Positions 23,121 to 32,767 of a DNA stretch of 64,000 nucleotides are shown here, piece by piece. Within the stretch, counting starts at the first letter, position 1; each line of letters starts with the position of its first letter. Origin of the DNA: Phycisphaera sp. (GTDB lineage Bacteria > Planctomycetota > Phycisphaerae > Phycisphaerales > UBA1924); contig RHLH01000001.1 in the NCBI GenBank assembly GCA_003712165.1, positions 186,001 through 250,000 of the forward strand, in the 5' to 3' direction. Under the pieces are notes generated by a model. That model was given only the letters and a program-made list of their open reading frames with translations. It did not search any database and had not been told where the DNA came from. The position numbers and the translations under genes are program-made.

Positions 23121-24128
23121 TTGGAGCAGATAGGAACACATCGCCAGAGGGTCCTGCTGACCGGCTCTTCGGGCTGGCTCGGAAGGCATCTCGCTCACCG
23201 ATTCAAAGCTAGGGGCGATTCTGTCATCGGTCTGGATGTTTCGTCAGGGGTTCACACGGATGTGGTGGGGTCCATCGCTGATCCACGATTCGTTGAAGGG
23301 GTGTTCAGCGAATACGGAATAGAAGCGGTTGTACACGCGGCGACGCTTCATAAGCCGGATATCGCGAGACACTCGGCTTCGAGGTTCGTTGAGGTGAATG
23401 TGCGTGGCACTCTGAACCTTCTTGAGGCAGCGGTTAGAGCTGGGCACGAGAAATTCGTGTTCACTTCAACGACTTCGCTCATGATCTCGGCTTCCATCCG
23501 TGCCGAACGGGGCGATAGGGCGGTATGGCTCGACCGTGATACAGCACCACTAGAGCCTCGGAACATCTACGGCGTAACCAAACTCGCAGCCGAGAACTTG
23601 TGTCGGATGGTGCATCTTGAACAAGGGCTCTCGTGCGTCGTTTTGCGGACAGCGAGGTTCTTTCCAGAGGGTGATGATTTGGCTCATCGCCACTCGACAA
23701 GCGGAGAGAACACGAAAACAAATGAGTTTCTGCATCGTCGGCTTACTGTGGCTGATGCAGCGGATGCGCATCTTCGAGCATTCGACAATGCTACAGATAT
23801 CGGCTTTGGAGTGTATGTTGTTTCGTCGCCACCGCCGTTTTCACGGGATGATTTGTACGAGCTCAAGCAAGACGCGGCATCGGTGATCTCGCGATATTTC
23901 CCGGATGCGTCGGAGTTGTACGCTCGTCGAGGCTGGGTATTGCCAACAACGATCGGCCGGGTGTACGACCCGTCACACGCAGAGTTGGAACTCGGTTTTC
24001 GGTGCAGGACTGACTTTGCTGCTGTTTTGGATTGCCTGCGCCGTGATGCGCCGCTCCCATTCGCGCACGACACTTCTTATTTTACGGGTACTCCCGCAGA
24101 CGCATTTGATCGCGAACTCAACTGGTAA
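23121..24128 (+). CDS. NAD-dependent epimerase/dehydratase (extended SDR)
   Basis: A 335-residue extended short-chain dehydrogenase. The NAD-binding loop is LLTGSSGWLGRHL, the Asp that fixes NAD is in VIGLDVS, and the catalytic YxxxK is in NIYGVTKLAAENL, with FTSTTS supplying the Ser/Thr. The C-terminus has the variable substrate domain. It probably acts on a nucleotide sugar. No good ATG exists at the start of the fold, so TTG 23121 is taken; there is no visible ribosome binding site. Third-position G+C appears lower than in neighbours, which could reflect recent transfer. Confidence 0.8.
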   Translation: MEQIGTHRQRVLLTGSSGWLGRHLAHRFKARGDSVIGLDVSSGVHTDVVGSIADPRFVEGVFSEYGIEAVVHAATLHKPDIARHSASRFVEVNVRGTLNLLEAAVRAGHEKFVFTSTTSLMISASIRAERGDRAVWLDRDTAPLEPRNIYGVTKLAAENLCRMVHLEQGLSCVVLRTARFFPEGDDLAHRHSTSGENTKTNEFLHRRLTVADAADAHLRAFDNATDIGFGVYVVSSPPPFSRDDLYELKQDAASVISRYFPDASELYARRGWVLPTTIGRVYDPSHAELELGFRCRTDFAAVLDCLRRDAPLPFAHDTSYFTGTPADAFDRELNW

Positions 24129-24129
24129 T

Positions 24130-25044
24130 TTAGAAGAAGATATCAGCGAGTCCGGCGAGCCCGAGGAGGACGCTGGCGATGCCGTTGAGGGTGAAGAAGG
24201 CCATGTCGAGACCCGCTTTGCCCCGCTGGGCGAGGACAGCGTGCTCGGCGACGAGCAGGCCCGCGACGGGGGCGAGCCCGGCGAAGAGGAAGACGTAGGT
24301 CAGCCTTGGTTCGGTGTGCCATGCGAAGGCGAGCGAGACGAACGCGGCGAGGTGCATGGCGCGGCTGACCCAGATCGCGTTGCTCCAGCCGAGCTTGGCG
24401 GGGACGGAGTGCAGGCCCACGGACTGGTCGTACTCGAGGTCCTGCAGCGCGTAGATGATGTCGAACCCTGCGACCCAGAGCAGCACGAACCCGGCGATGC
24501 ACCAGACAGCGGGTGTTTGTGTGAGGTAGGCGGGGTCGATCGCGATGACCGCGGCGACGGGGCTCAGCGCGAGCGCGGCGCCGAGGAAGACGTGGCACAG
24601 CGCGGTGAAGCGTTTGGTGTAGCTGTAGAGCGCGATGAAACCGAGCACTGGGATGCAGAGGTAGGTGGGCCATGGGTTGCCGAGCAGGGGCCAGAAGAGC
24701 GATGCGAGGATGCAGAAACCGAGTGCGGAGGCGATCGCGATGAGCCAGCCGTCGCGGTAGGCGAGGCGGCCGCTGGCGATGGCGCGCTTTGCGGTGCGCG
24801 GGTTGTCGGCGTCGAGCTTGTGGTCGGCGAGTCGGTTGATGAGCATCGCCCAAGTCCGGGCGGCGACCATGCACGCGACGATCAGCACGAGCTGGAGAGT
24901 GAGCGTGCCGACGGACGCGGAGAAATCCGCGGCGAGCGCGGCGCCGAGGATTGCAAACGGGAGCGCGAAAACGGAGTGTGCGAGCTTGATGTCGCTTGCT
25001 GCGATGGAGAGGCGGGATGGCGCTTGCTGTGCGCTGCTGGGCAT
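24130..25044 (-). CDS. UbiA-family prenyltransferase (MqnP-like)
   Basis: A 304-residue membrane protein with eight or nine hydrophobic helices. The two Asp-rich prenyl-diphosphate sites are NRLADHKLDADNPRT (near residue 70) and DIIYALQDLEYDQSVGLHS (near residue 195). These define polyprenyl transferases that attach an isoprenoid tail to an aromatic ring. In bacteria using the futalosine route this relative works in menaquinone synthesis, so that role is likely but not certain. It is convergent with the SDR gene, with one base between the stops. Confidence 0.88.
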   Translation of the reverse strand: MPSSAQQAPSRLSIAASDIKLAHSVFALPFAILGAALAADFSASVGTLTLQLVLIVACMVAARTWAMLINRLADHKLDADNPRTAKRAIASGRLAYRDGWLIAIASALGFCILASLFWPLLGNPWPTYLCIPVLGFIALYSYTKRFTALCHVFLGAALALSPVAAVIAIDPAYLTQTPAVWCIAGFVLLWVAGFDIIYALQDLEYDQSVGLHSVPAKLGWSNAIWVSRAMHLAAFVSLAFAWHTEPRLTYVFLFAGLAPVAGLLVAEHAVLAQRGKAGLDMAFFTLNGIASVLLGLAGLADIFF

Positions 25045-25077
25045 GCGGCAGCGTAGGTTCTTGTTTGAGAAGAGGGC

Positions 25078-25096
25078 GGGCGGCGGGACGCCGCCC
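25078..25096 (-). terminator. Hairpin after the kexin-like protease gene
   Basis: GGGCGGC (25078-25084) and GCCGCCC (25090-25096) with loop GGGAC lie just past the minus-strand stop at 25108. The following bases on that strand are pyrimidine-rich (GCCCTCTTCTC). Very stable but without a clean U run. Confidence 0.5.
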
Positions 25097-25107
25097 CCAC
25101 CAAAGGC

Positions 25108-27045
25108 TTAGAGATCGCAGCCTTCGTTGTACGCGGCGATCCACGCGGTGAAGTCTGCGGGTTCGAGTGTGCCGTTGCTGTTCATGTCGGCTTTGATGTC
25201 GCCCTTGGTGTAGTTGGCGATCCATGCGTCGAGGTCGAGGGGTGTGAGGAGGAAGTCGCCGTCCTGGTCGGCGGGGCAGGAGATCTCGGTGCCCATGAAT
25301 CGGAGCGCGAGGCGGCTCAGTGTGTGTGTGTCCTGAGCGGCGGCGTCGGCGATGGAGACGGTCCATGTGCCGGCGGAGCGTTCGTCCCAGTGGCGGACGG
25401 AGTAGAAGGTGTGGTCCATGTCGTCGGCTGAGTAGTTCCGGTTGACGTGGAGCAGCGACTCGGTTCCATCGGGGCTGGTGAGCGTGATGATGAGGTCGCC
25501 GATGTACGTGCCGGTGGCGACGACGTCGAGCGCGACGTGCTCGATGATGATGTTGTTGGTGACTTCAAAGTCGAACTGGATACCGGTAAGATCGTTATCG
25601 GGGATCGCGGCGTTGGGTTCGGTGAAACCGGCGTCGAGTTCGGTGAGTGGTGCGACCGGTTGCCAGCTCTTAGCGGCCTGGATCATGAGCGCGGCGTCGA
25701 GCTGGCCGAACCCGTAGTTGTGGTTGATGTCGTGCCCCGCGCCGTTGGTTGTCCAGTCGTTGTCTTCGGTATCGACGGGCTTTGCGGTATCAACGACGAG
25801 GTGCTGCGCATCGCGCCATGTGAGGTTGGGGTTGGCTTCGAGGCAGAGAGCGAGCGCGCCCGCGGCGAGCGGGCATGCGGAGCTTGTGCCCCCGAAGTTG
25901 GAGGTGTATGGGGCGGCGCTGGAATTGCTGGTGGTGAAGATGTTGCGTCCGTTGCCGTCCGAGTAGGTGACTGCGAAGAGCGACGAGCCCCGCTCGGAGT
26001 AGCTGGAGCGCAGGGCGTTGTTGCCGATGGCTCCGATGGAGATGGTGTAGGGGCTCGCGGCGAACGGGTCGTACTCGACGCGGTCGTTGGTGCCCCCGTT
26101 GCCGGCGGCCCAGGCGTGGATGACGCCCTTGCCGTCGCGTCCGGTCACGACCGAGTCTTTGAGCGCGTCGTACTCGAGCTGTGCGATGTCCCAGAGGTTG
26201 CCCGTGTCGTTGGGTCCCCATGAGTTGTTCTTGATGTGGTTCAGGTCGTTGCGGTGCTCGAACGCCGCGGCGTTGACGGCGGGGTCGCCTTGTGGGCTGT
26301 AGTAGAGCTGGCTGTGCGTTGAGCCGAAGGCGAGTCCCGCGGCGCCTTCTTCGTTGTTCCCGATGGCGCAGGCGACCCCGGCGACCGCGGTGCCGTGGAA
26401 CGAGGACGAGCCGAGCTGGCCCGCTTCGGCATTGCGCTGCGCGGAGAGGTCCGGGTGGAATCCCCACACGCCCTGGTCGATGATGCCGATGTTGACGCCC
26501 GCGCCGGTGTAGCCAAGGTTCCAGGCGGCTTCGGCGTTGATGTCGTTGCCGACTTGGTCCGTGTTGAGCAGGTGCCAGGCGAGACTGAAGAACTCGTCGT
26601 TGAGCGGTGTGCGGGGGCTAAAGCTCTGGCGCGCCTCGACGGTTGCGGATGAGACCGCTGCGTTGTCGGCGAGTTGGTCCGCGAGTCTGGTCGCTGCGCG
26701 GACGCTCGGGGTGTCGACGATCGTGTACCCGGCGGGCGCGTCTGTGACGACGAATCCCTGGGTGCGGAGGATCGCGATTGTGGCGTCGTCGGCCTTCACA
26801 ATGACGCGGCTCGTGAGCGTGACGATCTCGGGTTCGGTCGCCGGCTTGCCAGGTGCAAGATCGAGGACGCGCGCGGGGCTGGACTTTGCGAACGGCGATT
26901 CGACGTGCAGCGATCGGACGCCCAGCGAGGAGCGGATGCGGTCGAACTGCTCGGGCTGGGGGACGGCTCGGAGATCGACCTGAGCAGTAGCAGAGCCCGC
27001 GAGGGCGGCGATTGTGAGGCAAAGGGCTCGGCGTCGCGGGTGCAT
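25108..27045 (-). CDS. Secreted subtilisin-like protease with P domain and C-terminal GC-type dockerin
   Basis: A 645-residue exported protease. A signal peptide (LCLTIAALAGSATAQ) is followed by an inhibitor-like propeptide (to about 145) and an S8 catalytic domain with Asp190 (IGIIDQGVWG), His217 (SSFHGTAVAG) and Ser388 (GGTSSACPLAAG). A P/homoB domain lies at about 485-590, making the architecture kexin-like. The tail from CPADQDGDF to GCDL carries two Ca-binding dockerin-like repeats (DQDGDFLLTPLDLDAWI and DMNSNGTLEPADFTAWI). This tail type is typical of Phycisphaerales and probably anchors or sorts the enzyme at the cell surface. The ATG has GGAGA upstream. Confidence 0.92.
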   Translation of the reverse strand: MHPRRRALCLTIAALAGSATAQVDLRAVPQPEQFDRIRSSLGVRSLHVESPFAKSSPARVLDLAPGKPATEPEIVTLTSRVIVKADDATIAILRTQGFVVTDAPAGYTIVDTPSVRAATRLADQLADNAAVSSATVEARQSFSPRTPLNDEFFSLAWHLLNTDQVGNDINAEAAWNLGYTGAGVNIGIIDQGVWGFHPDLSAQRNAEAGQLGSSSFHGTAVAGVACAIGNNEEGAAGLAFGSTHSQLYYSPQGDPAVNAAAFEHRNDLNHIKNNSWGPNDTGNLWDIAQLEYDALKDSVVTGRDGKGVIHAWAAGNGGTNDRVEYDPFAASPYTISIGAIGNNALRSSYSERGSSLFAVTYSDGNGRNIFTTSNSSAAPYTSNFGGTSSACPLAAGALALCLEANPNLTWRDAQHLVVDTAKPVDTEDNDWTTNGAGHDINHNYGFGQLDAALMIQAAKSWQPVAPLTELDAGFTEPNAAIPDNDLTGIQFDFEVTNNIIIEHVALDVVATGTYIGDLIITLTSPDGTESLLHVNRNYSADDMDHTFYSVRHWDERSAGTWTVSIADAAAQDTHTLSRLALRFMGTEISCPADQDGDFLLTPLDLDAWIANYTKGDIKADMNSNGTLEPADFTAWIAAYNEGCDL

Positions 27046-27180
27046 CGTCGGGTCTCCGGGTGTGACGCGCTCGGAGCGAGGACACCGATCGCGGGGACAG
27101 TCTTCTGTACGCTTGAGTGTGCGCCAGTGTTGCTAGGCTGACCAGCGGAATCGGTTCGGGCGGCTGCCAGGGAGTTCAAG

Positions 27181-28659
27181 ATGGAGAAAATGTCGGATCT
27201 CGAACGCCTGGAGCGGCTGATCGGATCGGATCGTCCCTTGATCACCGTGCAGACTTTCGAGGAGGCCTACGCCCTCGATCTCGTCCGAGAAGCGGCGATG
27301 AAGGAGGGCGGCCTGCTCGTGTGGACCGTGCTCAGCGGGGTGTACGACGGGCTCGTCGCGGGCGAGGAACCCGTCAGGGACACGACCAACCCCGCGGCGG
27401 CGCTGTACCACCTGGGCTATCAGAACTCGGCGCCGATCATGTGCATCATCGACATGGCTGCCCACCTCGATGACCCGGCGGTCATGCGCGGGCTTCGGGA
27501 TCTGGTCGCGGGCGCCGAGGCGCGGGGCGAGTGTGTGGTGATGATCGATCACGCGGCGAAGCTGCCGGGCGTGGTCGAGGCGCACGCGACACAGCTTGAA
27601 CTCTCGCTTCCAGATGAGCAGGAGCTGGAAGCGATCCTGCGCGACACGGTCAAGACGCTGCACGTGAAAGCGCCGTTTGATATTGACCTGTCGAAGCAGC
27701 AGCTGGCGCAGCTGGTGTCGAACCTGCGCGGTCTGACACGCAGGCAGGCGGGGCAGGTGATCACCGAGATCGTTCGCGGCGACGCGACGCTCGACAACGA
27801 TGACATCGACCGGGCGATGAGGCTCAAGCAGACTTTTGTGCAATCGGGTGGCATGCTCGAGTTCACGCGGGCTCCGACGAGCATGGACGACATAGGCGGG
27901 ATGGACAGGCTCAAGTCGTGGCTCGCGGCGCGTGAGCGCGCACTCGACGACGAGATGGACCGCCCGAGGGGCGTGTTGCTGCTGGGTGTGCAGGGCGCGG
28001 GCAAGAGCCTGTGCGCCAAGGCGATCGCGACTGCTTGGCGGAGGCCTCTGCTTCGGATGGACGTCGGGTCGCTGTACGACAAGTTCATCGGCGAGAGCGA
28101 ACGCAGGCTGCGCGAGACGCTGCACCAGGCGGAGCTGATGGCGCCGATCGTCCTGTGGATCGACGAGATCGAGAAGGCGTTCGCGTCCAGCGCGAGCCAG
28201 GCGACCGACGGCGGGCTGAGCAGGCGCATGTTCGGTGCGCTGCTGACGTGGATGCAGGAGCACAAGGAACCCGTGTTCGTCGTGGCGACGGCGAACGACA
28301 TCGAGGCGCTGCCCCCGGAGCTCTTGCGCAAGGGCCGATTCGACGAAATCTTCTTCGTCGATCTCCCGGGCGCGAAGGCGAGGGAGTCGATCTTTCGTAT
28401 TCACATCGGACGTCGCGGCATGGACGACGATGACTTTGATCTGACCAAGCTCGTGGGCGTGAGCGACGGGTACAGCGGCTCGGAGATCGAGCAGGCGGTG
28501 GTCTCGGCGAAGCACGAGGCGCGTGCGCGCGGCAGGCGTGTTGACACGGAGGCCATCGAGAGGGCGCTGGCGGGCTCGCCCCCGCTCAGTGTGACGATGG
28601 CCGAGCGGATCGATGAGCTGCGCGCCTGGTCACAGGGGCGTTGCGTGCCCGCGGAGTGA
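27181..28659 (+). CDS. AAA+ ATPase of the Ycf46-like type
   Basis: A 492-residue cytoplasmic AAA protein with GGGAG 6 bases before the ATG. The N-terminal 220 residues lack a Walker A motif but resemble the degenerate first half of Ycf46-like proteins. The C-terminal AAA module has Walker A GVQGAGKS (269-276), pore-loop segment LYDKFIGESERRLRE, Walker B LWIDEIEKAF and sensor VFVVATAND, with the arginine finger region LRKGRFDEIFFVDLP. Family members remodel proteins and are linked to photosynthesis or stress control in cyanobacteria. The substrate here is unknown. Confidence 0.85.
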   Translation: MEKMSDLERLERLIGSDRPLITVQTFEEAYALDLVREAAMKEGGLLVWTVLSGVYDGLVAGEEPVRDTTNPAAALYHLGYQNSAPIMCIIDMAAHLDDPAVMRGLRDLVAGAEARGECVVMIDHAAKLPGVVEAHATQLELSLPDEQELEAILRDTVKTLHVKAPFDIDLSKQQLAQLVSNLRGLTRRQAGQVITEIVRGDATLDNDDIDRAMRLKQTFVQSGGMLEFTRAPTSMDDIGGMDRLKSWLAARERALDDEMDRPRGVLLLGVQGAGKSLCAKAIATAWRRPLLRMDVGSLYDKFIGESERRLRETLHQAELMAPIVLWIDEIEKAFASSASQATDGGLSRRMFGALLTWMQEHKEPVFVVATANDIEALPPELLRKGRFDEIFFVDLPGAKARESIFRIHIGRRGMDDDDFDLTKLVGVSDGYSGSEIEQAVVSAKHEARARGRRVDTEAIERALAGSPPLSVTMAERIDELRAWSQGRCVPAE

Positions 28660-28692
28660 GGTCTTAGCCGTTCTTGGAAACTTGCTCGTTGT

Positions 28693-30510
28693 TTACGGGC
28701 AGTTGACACGGATGACGCCGTCGGAGTCGGCGAAGTCGATCTCGGAGTTTGAGCTGCGCCCGATGCCGGGCGGCTGGGGGCAGTCGGCGCCGCCTGCGAC
28801 GTTGAAGCGGTAGGTGTCGTCGTCGTATTCGGAGTCGAAGGCGACGTCAGGGGTGTTGATGGCTCTTGCGGACTTGAGCGCGCCGTCGACTGGGCGGAGG
28901 CGCCACTGTCCGGCGTTGAAGCTGGCGGGAGCGATAGCGCGGACGACGATGGTGCGCGAGCCGCTGGCGTTCTCGGTTGGTGCGTCAACAAGGAACTCGC
29001 CCGAGCGGTCAACCCAGACCTGAGCCCCCTCGGCGAGGTGCTCGACGATCATCTGCTGCGCTCCGCCCGTGGAGAAGACGGGCCCGAAGAACCGCGGGGC
29101 AACGGCGGTGAGCAGTTGATCGCCCTCAAGCGTGATGGTTTCGTTGTGGTTGGGGAACGATTCGGTCTGGTGGAAGTTGAACGGGGCGATCGCGACGGCA
29201 CCGCCTCCGAAGTCCGCGAAGGGTGTCGTGTAGTGCTTGGTTGGATCGGTCACGATGATGGGGTTCTGTGTACCGATCTGAACCGAAGCCGAGCTTGTGA
29301 AGGCCTCTGGATGCCCGTTGCCGATGATGATCAAGCCTTCGAGTGATTTCTCAGAGCGGACGATGATCTGCGTAGCGGGGAGACCCGTATTGGTGGAGGG
29401 CAGACTCCCAATGACAATGGATGCGTCCTGCGCAATGGTGCCCGTGATATCAACCTCTGGCCCGAGCGAGTTTTCATTGCGAACAACATTTGTGAATATG
29501 ATGTCGCCCAGCACATCACCCGCGATTGAGACGCTGCACGGCGCCTGATTCCAGCCTCCGAAGCTGGTGAGTGAGCGTACGCGGAAGCTCCCTGAAAAAT
29601 CACCCGTGCGTGTTTCGAGGAGCGCAATGAATCCCGGGTCTGCCGGGTCGTTCTCTAGATCGATGTTCGCGTGGATCTCGTTAGCCGTGATCGCGCGGAC
29701 GGCGCCTGAGGTGATGATGTCGGGGAGCGAGTCGGGTCTGCCGATGTTGTTGCCCGCGACGACTCGGTCGATAGCGAATGCTCCGAATGGAGCGACGGCG
29801 TGGATGGCAGGTCGGCCTTGGCTCCCGATGCTGCCCGCGACATCGATGGACGCGATTCTCCCCGCGCGGGCGCTGATGTGGCCGTTGAGATCGCCTTGAA
29901 CGGTGACGGCTCCGATATTGCCTCGGTAAGCGGCGACCGAGCCCTTGGGGGTGACATCGCCGGCGATGGCGATCGATCCGACGTTTGGCGCGGTTGCTGA
30001 CAAATCACCCCAGTGGACGATCGGGGCGTCGAGATCACCCGTGAGATCGAGGCGCACGACGCGGTGGGTGTCTATGCCCGGACCGGAGATCGAGTGGGCG
30101 TTGATCTGGACCTTGGTTTGCTCGTTGGCGCGGATGCCCGCAAGGGTTCGGCACGCGATCTGGCCCAGGGGCGATGCGGTGCTGATCGTGCGGCTCGTGG
30201 TGTTGGCGACGAGGAGTGTCGGTGCGAGGCCCGGCTCGGCGTTCAGCGTGATGACCCCGATGTCGGTGCTGGTCGGGTCATCGGTGAAGACTCGGATGGT
30301 CTGGCTGGAGGCGAGTTCGATGGTGAGATCGGAGCCCGAGGGCAGACCCGCCTCGCCCGCGTTCTGGCTCGGGAAACCCGGGAGGGCGGCCCAGCCGTCG
30401 CCTGGGTTGGAGCTCGAGTAGAACTCGGCGTAAATGCCCTGAGCGTTTGAGGTTGCGGTCAGGGTGAGGGGTGCTGCGGCCAGCGCCAGGAGGATGGTCG
30501 GGGTCTTCAT
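28693..30510 (-). CDS. Large secreted solenoid-like protein
   Basis: A 605-residue protein with start ATG 30510 (GGAGA upstream) followed by a signal peptide (ILLALAAAPLTLTATSNAQG). The centre consists of short repeats with alternating Gly, Asp, Ile and Val (VGSIAIAGDVTPKGSV, IGAVTVQGDLNGHISA, IASIDVAGSIGSQG), the look of a right-handed beta-solenoid. The C-terminus contains paired Cys (ADCPQPPG, RVNCP) as in GC-type sorting tails, but without dockerin repeats. No catalytic motif is seen. It is likely a surface structural or adhesion protein. Confidence 0.7.
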   Translation of the reverse strand: MKTPTILLALAAAPLTLTATSNAQGIYAEFYSSSNPGDGWAALPGFPSQNAGEAGLPSGSDLTIELASSQTIRVFTDDPTSTDIGVITLNAEPGLAPTLLVANTTSRTISTASPLGQIACRTLAGIRANEQTKVQINAHSISGPGIDTHRVVRLDLTGDLDAPIVHWGDLSATAPNVGSIAIAGDVTPKGSVAAYRGNIGAVTVQGDLNGHISARAGRIASIDVAGSIGSQGRPAIHAVAPFGAFAIDRVVAGNNIGRPDSLPDIITSGAVRAITANEIHANIDLENDPADPGFIALLETRTGDFSGSFRVRSLTSFGGWNQAPCSVSIAGDVLGDIIFTNVVRNENSLGPEVDITGTIAQDASIVIGSLPSTNTGLPATQIIVRSEKSLEGLIIIGNGHPEAFTSSASVQIGTQNPIIVTDPTKHYTTPFADFGGGAVAIAPFNFHQTESFPNHNETITLEGDQLLTAVAPRFFGPVFSTGGAQQMIVEHLAEGAQVWVDRSGEFLVDAPTENASGSRTIVVRAIAPASFNAGQWRLRPVDGALKSARAINTPDVAFDSEYDDDTYRFNVAGGADCPQPPGIGRSSNSEIDFADSDGVIRVNCP

Positions 30511-30679
30511 GCCTGTCTCCGGTTTTTGGCAGCGTGCGCCAATACCCGGGGAAGTCCTTGTGAGTGGGGCCTTGAGGTCGAGAAGCGGGTCGGCCTGTAT
30601 GGGTCGTACGGGTCCGGGGGGCTGGGCAAATGCGTATTCGGACGCTTCCTGTAAAGGTGTGTGAGGACGGCTCGATCCG

Positions 30680-30707
30680 TTGACAGCAGACCGCTCGGGG
30701 CTAGGAT
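30680..30707 (+). promoter_or_regulatory. Promoter upstream of tRNA-Thr/tuf
   Basis: TTGACA (perfect -35, 30680-30685) is followed after 16 bases by TAGGAT (30702-30707, 4 of 6). Transcription would begin near 30714, just before the tRNA at 30741. Confidence 0.5.
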
Positions 30708-30740
30708 CGGTCCTGCCCGGCAGGTGGGTCGGGCGGAGTC

Positions 30741-30812
30741 GCCGCTGTAGCTCAGTGGTAGAGCGCACCCTTGGTAAGGGTGAGGTCGTGAGTTCAACTC
30801 TCACCAGCGGCT
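30741..30812 (+). tRNA. tRNA-Thr (anticodon GGU)
   Basis: Acceptor arms GCCGCTG and CAGCGGC pair. The D arm is GCTCAGTGGTAGAGC, the anticodon stem CACCC/GGGTG encloses the loop TTGGTAA (anticodon GGT), and the T arm is TGAGTTCAACTCTCA. CCA is not encoded. Its location before tuf is common in bacteria. Confidence 0.95.
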
Positions 30813-31094
30813 TTGTCCGCATGGCTGGCGAGACCTGAGGGGTGTCGGCAGCTATGCTTCTTGACCGGCTTTTGTGGGTCGGGTGGAGACCCCAGGAGTC
30901 TGCCCGAGCGGGCTTTGCCGGTCGGAAAACAAGTTTGTAGCAAGGGCTTTCGGGTCTCTGCGCAGCTGGCTGTGTGGGGTTCCGGAGCCGGGTCTGGGCT
31001 TGGTGGTCCGGATCAGAGAAGGAATATCGTTCGCAGCGGCGGGCACTTCAACGGTTGAAGGTCCGGTCTGCTCCGGATTTGGAGGTTCAGGGCT
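30813..31094 (+). other. Leader region of tuf
   Basis: These 282 bases between tRNA-Thr and tuf hold no convincing gene. A small hairpin, CTTCAA-CGG-TTGAAG (31046-31060), lies about 35 bases before the start, and GGAGG lies 9 bases before the tuf ATG. The remaining sequence shows several GGTCCGG/TCCGGA elements that could pair. No certain promoter was found, so tuf may be read through from the tRNA promoter. Confidence 0.35.
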
Positions 31095-32297
<1,203 letters not shown>

Positions 32298-32326
32298 GAA
32301 GTTTCTTGCTCTTGTAATGAGATTCA

Positions 32327-32356
32327 CCGGTCCGCTCGTGAAAGCGGGCGGACCGG
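32327..32356 (+). terminator. Hairpin after tuf
   Basis: CCGGTCCGC (32327-32335) and GCGGACCGG (32348-32356) form a perfect 9-bp stem with a 12-base loop, followed by CTTTC. It may attenuate rather than fully stop transcription, since rpmG follows at once and lacks a visible promoter. Confidence 0.6.
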
Positions 32357-32428
32357 CTTTCAAATGACGGGTTGGTTGCGGAGGCGGTGGGTTCTCCGGC
32401 CACGAAAGCGTCGAAACGGGGTGCCCCG

Positions 32429-32611
32429 ATGGCGAAGAAGAAAGCAGCGGCCCGCGAGAGCGTGTGGCTCCAGTGCACCGAGTGCAACGACCTGAACTAC
32501 CGCACGTCGGTGAACGTGAAGGGCGGCCTGCCGGAGAAGATGAAAGAGGGGATCAAGAAGTATTCCCCGCGTCTCCGCAAGCACACGCTGCACAAGATCA
32601 AGCGGAAGTAA
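32429..32611 (+). CDS. rpmG: Ribosomal protein L33
   Basis: A 60-residue component of the large ribosomal subunit. The VWLQCTECNDLNYRTSVN segment and the KYSPRLRKHTLHKIKRK tail define it. The first zinc-binding pair CxxC is kept, but the second pair is lost (Ser and Leu/Arg at the expected places), so it can hardly bind zinc in the classical way. The start is ATG 32429. The tRNA-Trp and secE genes follow. Confidence 0.95.
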   Translation: MAKKKAAARESVWLQCTECNDLNYRTSVNVKGGLPEKMKEGIKKYSPRLRKHTLHKIKRK

Positions 32612-32654
32612 CCGATCGTCCCGCGTCCCGATCGCGGCGCGTACGGAATTCGGA

Positions 32655-32728
32655 ACGCCAGTAGCTCAATTAGGTAGAGCAGCGGATTCCAAATCCGCAG
32701 GTTAGGGGTTCGATTCCTCTCTGGCGTG
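32655..32728 (+). tRNA. tRNA-Trp (anticodon CCA)
   Basis: Acceptor ACGCCAG pairs with CTGGCGT, discriminator G. The D arm is GCTCAATTAGGTAGAGC, the anticodon stem GCGGA/TCCGC encloses the loop TTCCAAA, and the T loop is GGTTCGATTCC. The position between rpmG and secE is the classical one for tRNA-Trp. Confidence 0.95.
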
Positions 32729-32767
32729 CTTTTGAAGCCCACAGGGGCGCAGTCACACGAGGCGACG

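Noticed and set aside
24143..25366. Minus-strand frame of 407 codons overlapping UbiA
   Set aside because: Arg/His-rich frame-shifted shadow of the UbiA and protease genes.
27133..28515. Minus-strand frame of 460 codons opposite the AAA ATPase
   Set aside because: Antisense shadow; the plus strand has Walker motifs and a ribosome binding site.
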